Source of the DNA: Campylorhamphus procurvoides
Lineage: Eukaryota > Chordata > Aves > Passeriformes > Dendrocolaptidae
DNA: 64,000 bases
Reading direction: 5' to 3'
Assembly: GCA_013396655.1 (NCBI GenBank)
Contig: WBMV01008587.1
Coordinates: forward strand, 186,001 to 250,000
Shown here: piece after piece, positions 34,935 through 45,524 of the stretch
How the letters are laid out: every line of letters starts with the position of its first letter
How positions within the stretch are numbered: position 1 is the stretch's first letter
Notes under the pieces: model-generated
The model's input: only the letters and a program-made list of their open reading frames with translations
The model's database searches: none
Told to the model about the DNA's origin: nothing
Made by a program: the position numbers and the translations under genes

Positions 34935-37285
34935 ACCAACTCCTGTAGTTCGAAGAGGTAAGGACCAAGGTGTTGTATGCTGTGATCCATGACTGTCACT
35001 GTCCCAGGACTGTATGGTCATGCCATATCTCTGGTAGCAATGACATTTTTGCCAGTCTTGAGTCCTAGCAGTTTATGAAATACACAGAGAGGATATCTGA
35101 GAGCCCATCTCACATATGTTTTACAATGGATGTGCTGTTTACAGCAACTTAAAGAGCAACTTCAGACTCACTTCTAGCCAGAGGATCACTGTGAGAACAC
35201 AATTGTCCTGCTTGAGTGCACCCCATATGACACCAAGTATGAAACAAATGCACCCTACATATATTTTCCTTGAATTAGCATAGTCTGCTTTTAAGATGAC
35301 TTTATCAACCTGGACTGCTTTACCTCCTACTTTATCTTCTGAAACCTGATGCACCAGTTCTTTCAGTTTAATAAATTGCTCTTTCTGAAATGTAATGTTC
35401 TTGTTCTGCTGCTCTTCTAAGTTCTTTCCACCTGTTCAACCTTTCTTTTCATCTGATGGTTAATTTTCCTCTACTTTCAGATTGTAACCATATTTTTCCA
35501 AGAACCAGTAAATCTCCCCTCATAACTGTCCCTTTCCTTGAAGTGTTTTCTGAGGACAGCTTGATATTTTTGACACACTCTGGGAACATAATGGACCATT
35601 TTTCACTTTTGCAACAGACAAGCAAGCTCTGTAGGAATTGTTCTTTGGATATTTCTATACCGGAGGATTTGGGGTTTATATGCTTCACAACTTACACCTC
35701 ACCATCCAGTAGGGTGGTTTGCAGTCCAGCTCTGCTAAATCTTGCCTTTACTTTTTCCCATCTGTTCTAACCCCAGAAACAGCCAATGGTGTTGCCTCAT
35801 GCATCCCTCTGAATTTCAAAACAATCACATAACCAGTATTTAAGTTCTTATATCAATACGTGATAGGACTAATAATTGCATTCTTAAAATAAATCTATGA
35901 AGCAATATAAATAAACCTGCAAATTTGAAATAAAAATAGAGAACCCAACTGCCAAAAAACTAGTGGTGAAGTTTTACCTGCTTTGGTGAAGTTCTCAAAT
36001 TCCTGGCATTTGTCTGGAGATGCATCAGCAAAGTGTTTTGCTATTTTCATTTTTCTTCTTTTATGTTTGGTTCCCCTCATTTACCATCTATTTCTAAGCT
36101 TTTCACTGGATCTGTATTTCTATTTTTTTTGTCATTTGAGGACCCTGTCAGCAGTTTCCCTCAAAGCCAGTGCAATCCCAGTCTCTGCAGAAAGTGATCC
36201 CATTTCTGACTGGTAATTCTCCTTTGTAACATACAGTCTGGAGGCTAAGGAAGCCAAAATCCTTCTGTCAACACTCTGTGCAACCAAGCATTCTCCTTTA
36301 GCCCTGGCCATTTTAATCTACGGGATCACTTTCAGAGCCTCTGTTCTTAACCTCCCAGTGCCGAGCAGCTGTTGGTCATGTGGATTCAGTAAATCAAGTA
36401 AAGTCTTCTCTTCCCCATCCTCCATTTTCCCTCAGCCAGGTTCTGGGTTATTTAAAGTCGTATTTCTTCTCTTATCCAACACTGCCCACTCTTGCCACTG
36501 TTCTATTGTGCACACACAGGGGTCTCCTGAGGTCCTCTTGGCAGAGGATGCTGCCCTTGGATGTCTCTTGCCTGGCCAACGGTCCTCATGGCTCAGCTGT
36601 CAAGCTCCCATGTCACCTCATCATGTTCTAATTCCCCCATACAAGGCTGCCACAGCTCGTGTGTCTTCAGCCTGGAGACCTCAAGAGGCACTGCAGTTTT
36701 TCCAGCAACAGGTAATACCAAAGGGGAAACTGGTGATGTAATTATTGCCATGTGACCTGGTGAATTAAGAGCCAGATTAGAAACAAAACTGGTGACTTTA
36801 TTGTAGTCAGCAGCCTCCAATCATGTCTGAGTCATGGAATATCTGCCGAGGTCTAGTGGGCCTCAACTCTCCTGCAGATCAGGGAATATTATTAAGCCTG
36901 CTTTGTACTCCTGGCATGGATAGTCCAAGTGATTTGTTCTGAGTTACTCAGCAGAAAACTTCCTTTGCTCCTAAGCATTACCAGGCTAGACTCAGCTGCT
37001 TTCCATGTTCAAAGTTTTATAGTCACCTCTCTATTTTTTTGAATTTTTTTAATTGCTTGTTTTTCTTGAGATGACATATATTAGAACATTTTTTCTGTAC
37101 CACTTCTTTGTGATAATCAGCATTACAATTACCAACTTTGTTCAACAACGGGTTCAGTGCCCTTTGATGAATCCTGTTGATTCCTTTATATGACATCAGT
37201 CATATTAAAAAGGTATATTTATTGCAGAATAAAACTCAAGCTTTGGAACCTTTCACTTCAAAGCCATCTACAAAAGGAATTTTCC
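34935..37285. other. No gene recognised
   Basis: AT-rich sequence with a GC-richer patch at about 36.35-36.75 kb. That patch gives overlapping frames of up to 127 codons on the plus strand and 75 on the minus strand, none with recognised domains. Confidence 0.45.
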
Positions 37286-37318
37286 TTTCTTTTTTTTTTT
37301 CTTTTTTTTTTATTTTTA
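37286..37318. repeat. Poly-T/TC low-complexity run
   Basis: Runs of T interrupted by single C and A bases (minus-strand poly-A). No AATAAA precedes it at a plausible distance on the minus strand outside the A-rich run, so I do not call a retrocopy. Confidence 0.8.
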
Positions 37319-37750
37319 AAAATCAACTCTTTCCATTGATGAATTTTTGACACAGCCCATTTTGAAACCTTGTTATTTGAAACAGCTTGCTGATGTTTTC
37401 TTAAATTGCATCCTCTTGCGGGTCCATAAAATCCTGAAGTTATTACAAATAAATAAACGAAGTTTCTCTTCATGATGTAAACCAGCTTTGAATGAAGTCA
37501 TTGAGTGGAAGTTTGACTTGGATTGCTTCTGAAAAGCTACTCAGACCCAGGGCAAAGTTCTGCTTTTCCTCTCTGTGCTGCAGAAATTGGTGAGCAGCTG
37601 TTCTAAGGCAACTGAGGGGAGCAAACCCCTGTTGCTTAATGTCTTGTTTTAATTTCCAGTGGGAAACCAAGTATCAGAAAGCCCATACTCTCCAATCCAT
37701 TTTCTTACACTCACTTTTCCCAAGTAGTATCCTTCTGAGCAAGTTGTACA
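37319..37750. other. No gene recognised
   Basis: Unique-looking sequence between the poly-T run and the SINE. The short minus-strand frames have no recognised similarity. Confidence 0.45.
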
Positions 37751-37751
37751 G

Positions 37752-37892
37752 TTTCACAGAATATTCTGAGTTGGAAGGGACCTACAAAGATTGTCCAGTT
37801 CGGCTTTTAAGTGAATGGCCCATATACAGGAATCAAATCCATAGACCCTGGTGTTACTAACATTTTATCTGACCATTTGAGCTAATCTCAGG
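37752..37892 (-). mobile_element. tRNA-derived SINE with CR1 tail (TguSINE1-like)
   Basis: Read on the minus strand, the element starts with a tRNA-Ile-like head: an A-box-like TTAGCTCAAATGG followed by a degenerate B box (GGATTTGATTCC). Next comes a GGGCCATTCACTTAAA junction and a CR1-type tail that ends GGTCCCTTCCAACTCAGAAT and ATTCTGTGAAAC. Head and tail in this order match my memory of TguSINE1, described from zebra finch as a tRNA head joined to a CR1 3' end and moved by CR1 enzymes. The B box and anticodon region have diverged, so it is no longer a tRNA gene and is probably inactive. The family name should be confirmed against a repeat library. A CR1 fragment alone would not explain the tRNA-like half. 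Confidence 0.75.
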
Positions 37893-38529
37893 GGCTTCAG
37901 TACTAGTGAAAAAGAAGAGATCTGAGATTTCCCTTCTCTCTTACATTAGGCATCTTATCCCATCCGGCAATGCAGTGGGTCTCAAGCTTCCCCCAGATCA
38001 GTGGAGCTGGCACAGATGTTTGATGACCTGTGCCACTCTGAGCTGGACCACAAAGCTTGTGGCACCAGCAAGAAGAGCAGACAGCACAGTTCAGACTCTC
38101 CTGTGGGCCACGGGACATGAACAAAAAATGCCGTGAAATTGTTCCAGCACTTCACTTGGTTTTCTGCCCATTCCTTCCCACTGTGTTCCTCTGCTCTTCC
38201 ACAGGTCTTCATGACTATCCTTGACAGCTTTTATGTCACTGAGAGAAAAATTAGACCTACTCTGGCCCCCTGGAAATGCCCAAATCTGAGTTGGTATCGT
38301 CCTCAATGACAGCTTATTCCAGTGCGTTTTAAAGAGATGCCAAAAAAACTTGTTGATTGCTTGTGGATTCAGGAGATACAGATAGTCTTAGCACAAAGTA
38401 GCATATATTTTCAACTAGCATCTGGAGCTCTGATTGTTTATACTGATCTTTTTGGCTTTTCAAATTTTGTGCAGTTTTCACAAATAAGCACCAACAATGC
38501 AAAACCTAAAACAGGTATGAATCATTTCA

Positions 38530-38920
38530 TGTATCAATAACACGGCTGGATGGGGACAGCTCTCCCCTTCCCTGTCCCTCTGCACATGGCCAGGTGGTTG
38601 GGCCACAGGGTCCTCCCCAGGTCTCAGTATGGAGGATACATACACACTGGGAACAGGAAGCAGAAAGAGAGATTTATTTACCTGGCCAGGTCATTTATAG
38701 ACCTCATGACCAGGGTCAAAGGGGAGGGATACAAGGAACCAATCAGAACACAACTTGGTGGGGGCTTGCATACTAATTAGGAAGGTAAGAGGTGGCTTTT
38801 CCAGGGGCCTAGGGAAAAAGGGTAGGCGGCTTTCCAGGGACCTGGGAGAAGGGGAAGGTGGCTTTCCAAGGGCCTGGGAAAAAGGGTAACACAACAATAA
38901 ACCTCATAATACAGTGTTAC
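38530..38920 (-). mobile_element. Probable ERV LTR, minus strand (limits uncertain)
   Basis: On the minus strand a TATA-like TCTATAAATG (38692-38701) is followed about 15 bases downstream by GTAAATAAATC, which contains AATAAA (near 38673-38681), and then by a CT-rich segment. That order and spacing suit a short-R retroviral LTR. The upstream (U3) side contains a three-copy tandem repeat, as enhancer repeats often do. Candidate ends (TGTATCAATAACACGG on the left; GTAACACAAC or CATAATACA on the right) are not clear inverted repeats and I found no target-site duplication. An anonymous repeat or unique sequence with chance signals remains possible. Confidence 0.5.
38791..38888. repeat. Three-copy 32-34 bp minisatellite
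   Basis: Units at 38791-38824, 38825-38856 and 38857-38888 share a GG(T/C)GGCTTTCCA...GGGCCTGGGA core with few differences. The array lies in what would be the U3 part of the probable minus-strand LTR. Confidence 0.88.
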
Positions 38921-40379
38921 AAAATGCTTTCATTGGTTTCTTTATCTTTAGTGGCCCATCTCCTGCAGGATCTGTTCCACTCTTTATATTGTAGGTCTAT
39001 TCCCACATATCAATCATGTCAAACAAAAGGCTCACTTGATTTTTTAATCACTTCATTAGCTGTACTTACAACTAAGCAATGCAACCAATAAAGTCAGCAG
39101 TCTGTCTCATAATACTGACTTGTAATGGCCAGGACAACCTGCTCCCACTTCTGACAGAGGACCAGACTCTGACACTGGAGTTGTACACCACATTTCAAAT
39201 GATGTTGCTATGTCAAAAGCCCTGTGCAAGCACTGAGACTGTTTGTGGAGTGAGGTATTAAACTCTTGACCAGAGTTAATACATATCTGCCCATAATCTT
39301 CACAGGAATCAAATAATGGATGAGAAAAATACCATCAAAGTGGCAGGACGTCTGGAAGGTAAAATTAAAACTTTATTTCAAGATACAGCTAGAATTAAAA
39401 GGAACAGTTTCCTAATATGTGAAAGTCAGTATAAGTACAACATTTGGCAGTATGATTGAGACCTAAGTGCTATTTATTCTTTCTCAGCTGATTGAATTTT
39501 AGTTTCTCTTTTACAAGCTGGCTTTTACAGGTTTGTCATTCTAGTTCCCTGAAGGCTGAGCACTCACACAACTGCATGCCCCGATGTACATTGGCAGAGG
39601 TTAGCACTGGGCAGAGATTAGCAGTGGTCAGTGGGTGTTGGACTCCCACTCCTCTCTCTCCCTACCCTGAAAACTCTGAGTTGAAAACCAAAATATTGGC
39701 AGATAGTCTTTTGTACCTGGACATGTTGTCACTGCAGCCTGTGATGGAGCATCCAAGTCCACCTCTCCCACTCCTCCCAGTGACACAGGGAGATCATCCC
39801 TCTCTGTGGGGTAGAGGGAGCAGTGGGTTAGGTCAGTCGAGCAGCAGCACATTTTGTCAGACTGAGTGTAACCAGACATCCTGACTGAGAGACGAGAGCT
39901 GCTACATTCAGCTTCCAACCACAGCTCCCATGAAACTTTGTGGCAGCATTTCAGTGTGGAAATTCTTCAGTTTTCAGACATTAGGGGGTAGGGTACGGGA
40001 TGGAAAAAGCTTGTTGAAAAACCGACACTGTTCACAGGAAACCGATACTTAAATAATTCATTTAGCTACACACAGATTTTCTGTCAATAAACAGTTTTAA
40101 AATATTCCTGATCATCTCTAGTTGAGTCTGCAACCATAGTGAGCTTTTTTATTACTCTGAGTACCTCTGAATCAGTTAATCCTGCTGTTTTCCCTTCCTC
40201 CACATAAGGTAGAGATTTGTTCATCTCATGGGATACTCAGTCAGCCTTTGACTCCCCACTCTGACAGCCAAGTTACAGTTTCAGCTCCACGAAAGAGTGT
40301 TTATATAAGAGCTATAGAGAAAAGACACCTATGAAAAAAGAAAATTAATTATATTTGTTTGTGTTATAGATGCTCTCAG
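38921..40379. other. No gene recognised
   Basis: A 130-codon frame (39492-39884, plus) and a 96-codon frame on the other strand (39628-39918) overlap. Neither shows a recognised domain. No repeat was named. Confidence 0.45.
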
Positions 40380-40500
40380 CAGCCCCAGTCACGGCTGGGC
40401 CCCAGTACATAGCACAGATTAAGATCATAGTTGCAGTCTGAAGCTGCTTGCAATCTAATTAAGACAAGATGTAACCCACTGATGCAACAAATAGTTGAGA
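40380..40500. repeat. Old interspersed repeat, copy A (unnamed)
   Basis: The block reads GCCCCAGTCACGGCTGGGCC, then a TTGCAATCTAATTAAGACAA segment. It resembles an ancient amniote repeat seen in turtles and crocodilians with a conserved 'gagcttacaatctaa...gacaag' part. The second, better-kept copy of that part is at 44.86-44.96 kb. The family name is not assigned and the call rests on short matches. Confidence 0.38.
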
Positions 40501-43500
40501 AGAGGATCGAAGATGGGGGAAGCTCTCACTCCTTAAGAGGAGAAAAAAAACTATAAATTTTTGCAAATTGCCCAGTTCCAGCATCTGGGGTTTGAAAAAG
40601 TTCACTGGGTATCACAAAACCAACAACTAATAAGGAGTTTGTAATAAATCTTGAGAGCACATAAAAGATTGGCTTATTACTTGATGTTTTCTGTTTGAGG
40701 ATTTTGCAGGTTTTATTTTCCTTTTCATGGGTACTTCATGTTTGTGCCTTTAACTGAAAGGTGATGAATTACATCAGCCCATATTTTGAAATGCTGTATA
40801 TACTGTGATTGCCTACCCTTGGAACTAGCTGCAGAGGTAGATCTTCAGAAGACAAAGGATTCTTCAGGAGTCATAATTGTCAAGAAAGCCTAAGAGACTG
40901 GTATGTTGTACACAGTCTTGACTAATCAGCTCCCTGCACCTGTGAATACAATGCTGAAGGAACAGATCAGAGGTACGAGTCAGTTTTTTCTATCTGAACA
41001 AGAAGCTGAATCTTAAATTTATCTGTAGGTATTCATATTTCAGTACTAATTACTTCCCCATGGATTGTCTTTCTGTAAGTACTCAGGTACCATGCTTATC
41101 TCAAAGTCCTAGCAACATCCTGTATGTTCACAAGTCCCGTCTCCCTAGATTGAATCCTAGATACTTGCCCAAATTTCTAGATTTTGGAAGGAACAACTGC
41201 ACATTTTCCTATTTGAATCACTGGAACAACTCTTCTTTAACAACTGTATGGCATAAGCATGCTCAGCAAGAGTAATTCTGATTACTGTTTGGAGTCTACC
41301 TGTAATGCTTGTTAGAAGCAGAAGGTAACAGCAATTCAGTCTGCAACACTCTTTTCTCTAGATCTGTCTTTAATAAAAAACTAAATTATGGCACTGAGAC
41401 AGTCACAATTCTGTTTGAAAGAGCTCAACAAAGATAACCTTTTCTATTTTTGAAAAAATTCTGAGTAATAACTGGGGAAAAGTAAAATAAATCCAGTAAA
41501 ATATTCTTCATCATGACACAGTCAGTGATTGTTGGTGGTGGAAGTAGGAAGAAGAAAGCCGAAAAAGTCAAATTTTCAGGAAGTTTTTGACCAAAAATGT
41601 CTACCTTAAAAGGAGCATACTGAAATCCAATCACCTTCACATAACAGTCTTGAAAATGCATAAATATATTAATTTTAAAAGTGTTCGCAAAACTTCACAG
41701 CTGCTGCAGGCATGTGCTCTAATATTTAGAACTGTTACAACCAGACCCAGTTAGATTATCAATCAGACATTTGTAAATTACCAGAGTAACTAAATTATAG
41801 CTCAGTCAGCCTAGCCTGAGAGTACCAGTCTCTATTTCTAATGATTTCAACATCATTCTTAGAATTGCATAGTTCTAAATACCGCTCAAAACTTTACTCC
41901 AAACTGGTTTAATTCTTCAGAAAATATAATCCTTCAGAAACAGTACTGAGTTAATACTTCAATAGGATAAAAAGGGATATTCATGATGCTGATTAGAATG
42001 GACTGTCAGTCTGACAAGCCATGAACATGAAATGCAAACTGCTTATGATCATTTAACTCCTTGCAACACAGTGTTGCAACTAGACTGTTAACTCAATTTC
42101 CCTGTTAAAGCAATTATAGCTTGCTCGTGTAATTTTTTTTTTTAAATTTAAACATAAATGTGAAATTTTTCTTCATTTCCTGCCACAGGCTTATGTAGTA
42201 TTCCTGCATTTAAAAAAAAAAAACCTGTCATGTTCCGCCTCAGAATTTGCTGTATTTCAAAAGTAACTGAAGTAATTGTTGACATATACAAGGAGTAACC
42301 ACATCACAAAACCTGTTTGCACAGTTATTTCAAACTATTCCTCTGTTCTAGTAAACAAGAATGTTTGTATAAGGACTATTCACATTTGTCTACACTTAAT
42401 ATCTTTTTTCTTTAGAATAATAGGATCATTCTCCTTCAGCAGGAATGTAAAATGGTAAAACGTGACCACAGAGGCTGCCCACTACTGAGCTATGAACCTG
42501 CTGTTCTCTGTACCTACTTCGATTTCTGTTTCCCAGTAAAATCCCAGTGACATGTCTCTCATGTGGCTCACTAGTGCTCCCAATCTTGCAAAGCCAGCAT
42601 GAAAGAAATGCAGATCCTTCCATTTCCTGTTGGTAGAAACTATATGCAGTAGACGTGAGTTAGTGAAATAAAATCTTTTGCACATTTGCAGTCAGAAAGT
42701 CTTTGAAAATTTTAGACTGCAATGGTAATACTTTTATGATAAAATAATGTCTCCTTTTCTAGTATACAGTTTATTAGAATAATAGGCATTTGAAATACCA
42801 AAGAACAGGTAAGCATTGAACCATTTTGGCTGGGATCTGAAAATCCAGAAGGAAATTTTGCGGTAGAGAGTATTTTTTTTAAAGAATTTTTCAGATATTA
42901 AGCGTTCCCTCTCAAACTGTCAACAGATTTTGTCCTTTTCCTTAGCCTGATCAAGGACAAAGCTTCTATGAAGTTGTTTGGTTTTTTCCCAGGTCTTTAC
43001 TGAACCTTGTCTATGGCTCAGAAAAGAAGAAATAAGGGATGGGCAGCCCTCTTCTAATTAGGCAGCCTATGCTCCATCAGGTTAGTCCAGGTGAAGCCAC
43101 TGCCATTGGGATCTGTCCGTGGGCTGACTGCAGCCTGAAGAGAAGAACTAATGAGGAAGTGCCTGGGGAATATGAGGAAATGCCTTGTTGTACCATGTTT
43201 GTCTGCTTTACAGATATGAGTAATGTAAACAGGAGCCTTTCTACATGTGTCATGGCAAGGAGACAAAAACTATCATGGAAGGTGTTAGTTTAATGGCTCT
43301 GGCATACAGCCAACAAAAAGGCCAGAGGGTCAGGCCCTTTTCAAAGGTGCAGGGTGCAAGCTAATGCTGGAGGAAAGGTAGCCATTATGTCCTCTGGCAT
43401 AAAACAGTCTCCCACCAGCTGCTCTGATTTATAGGAGCTGCAGCAGCTCAAGCCCACTTCAAAACCAAGGGGATACAAAACAAGCTTTATTTCTCTCACA

Positions 43501-44854
43501 TCCCTATCTTTGTGGTCATGAATTCTTCTTGCTTCCCTTTTGGAGCCTCTGGATTTTCATCTAAATATTAGAGGGACCTCTGGGTTTGTGGATGAACTCA
43601 GACTTTCTTTGTTTAAAAATAGCCATCTGCTTTCCTAGCCACAGAATTGTTATCCATCATCTTTTCACATTTTGTTTATGGGTATTCCAAAGTCAACCAA
43701 GGAGATTGCTGCCTCTTTTATGCAGCTAGCAGTGCCTCAGATAAAAAAAAAATTGCAATATTTTAAACCACATACATTAGTCTCAAATGTTTGGTTCTAT
43801 AAATTTGAGCTACCTACTCATCAGCTGGCATTGAAAAGCCAATTTTCATACAAGACAATGCATAGAGATAGCCCTGTACAGCAAGAAATGGGAAACGTGC
43901 AGATCCTTCCTCATTAAAGCACAATCTTTATTTTTGAAATGAATATCAGCAATATGAACAGAAGAACTCAGTTCTTGCAGACAAGGGCTCATGGTCTCAC
44001 AACAGAAAAGTGCCATGCTGCATCCAGCTCAGAGAAACCCTTATTACACTTCTGCTCAGATGCCACTGGTTGCACATCAGGATGTCTTTCCGCCTGAAGG
44101 CTGATGCTCTCCTGAGTGGGGGGGACCACAGGCAGAACCGCCCTGGGCTTCCCACATTGAAATGTTCGAAGAAGGGGGAGCCAGACTCCAAGCCTGGCAG
44201 TCACACTCCCTTTTCAGAGAAGATAAAAGCAGCAGAGGAGAGTTACAGCACAACCACAGCATCTCTGTTGTTAAACACTACTTGAACACAATGTGTTTCT
44301 GGTTAGTTTAAGAAAGGATAAACAAGATTTAATATCTGGCAATGAACACAAGGTCTTTTCCCTTGCCCTATAAATGATATTTGGATTCATTCAGATTCAT
44401 GTAGCTTTCACACACGTAAGACTCCATTCCATTTCCTAATTTTCCATCTTTCTTATTTCCTAAAACATGAGTTGTTGAGCTAATGAATTAAAACACTCTG
44501 AGGTTTGGTTTTGGCTCTGTGTGCATCTGTGCTCTTTTACTACCATAATTCAATGTGACAAGTTTATTGTCCTAACAAACACTAGCACCTATTGTAGAAC
44601 TATAATAAAAAAAGAAAGATTGCCTTAAGCAGCACATTTTCTTCAGAGAAGACCAAATACTACCTATTGACATTTTGTTTTCCTCACATCATGTTACTCT
44701 TTTCATTCCACAGTGGTCACTAAACATGCAAGTCTGTAGGCAAAGTGGGCTAGATTAGAGTTTAAGGATCAGCTTCTGCAATGAGCTGGATCAGATGGAA
44801 TTCATTCTTCTTATTAGCTTTCAGCTGATACTTATGAGCCTGAGCTAAGGACTT
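40501..44854. other. No gene recognised
   Basis: About 4.3 kb of AT-rich sequence. Frames of up to 91 codons (43989-44285 region) overlap on opposite strands without recognised domains. An A-run at about 42211-42222 has no polyadenylation signal at a useful distance. Confidence 0.45.
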
Positions 44855-44965
44855 CGTTTGTGCAAGGCACATTAAACACTGTGAATGCAACCCCTGCCCC
44901 AAGGAGCTTGCAGCTCGAAAAGACAAGTATGCAAAGATAAGACAGATAAAAAAGAAAAGCCTAGG
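44855..44965. repeat. Old interspersed repeat, copy B (unnamed)
   Basis: TTGTGCAAGGCACATTAAAC is followed by CCCTGCCCCAAGGAGCTTGC and an AAAAGACAAGTATGCAAAGA segment. This is the same motif order as the ancient amniote repeat proposed for copy A. The CCCTGCCCCAAGGAGCTT core is the strongest match. Confidence 0.45.
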
Positions 44966-45490
44966 ACTTTGCACAAAACAAAGCCAAGACTTGCCTTTGC
45001 TAAATCAATGTGCTAAGAGCTAACACAAATGAGAGGTCGATTTCTCCATAAGAACCATCTTAAATGTTTCTATACAAATCAGTCATATTCAGCACAAGGC
45101 TGGCCCTCCAGATGAATGCTTGCTCAAAAAAACACCAACTCCACTAGATCTACAGCTAAGTAAATAAACTACAATGACCCCAAAATAAAATGTGAAACAC
45201 ACTGTTTTTCAAGGCTCACAAAACAAGATTTTAATGATGCATATGGTCTCTATTTGACCCATAATGGTTCTTTGATACATAGTGGCAAGACTGTAACTTA
45301 CTGATGGAATAACATTTTCATGTAACCCATTATACCATTAATGAAATAATCAAGTCTTCTCTCCTTGTATCTGTTTGAAAGACTATTTTCAATAGCAGGT
45401 CTGGGAATAGTTTACTATCAGAGAAGTGATACAAGGCTAGCACACACAGAAACTAAAGAGGACTCTCTCACAACTTATCCTCCATTAAAA
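44966..45490. other. No gene recognised
   Basis: AT-rich sequence with no repeat, exon or regulatory element that I can support. Confidence 0.45.
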
Positions 45491-45494
45491 AAAA

Positions 45495-45524
45495 ACACAT
45501 ATATATATATACACACACATATAT
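45495..45524. repeat. Alternating (AC)/(AT) dinucleotide repeat
   Basis: Thirty bases of strict purine-pyrimidine alternation: AC units, then (AT)n, then (AC)n, then AT. It is a compound microsatellite, preceded by an A run. Confidence 0.9.

Noticed and set aside
37752..37892. A functional tRNA-Ile gene on the minus strand
   Set aside because: The B box and anticodon region are degraded and the sequence continues into a CR1-type tail, so it is a SINE.
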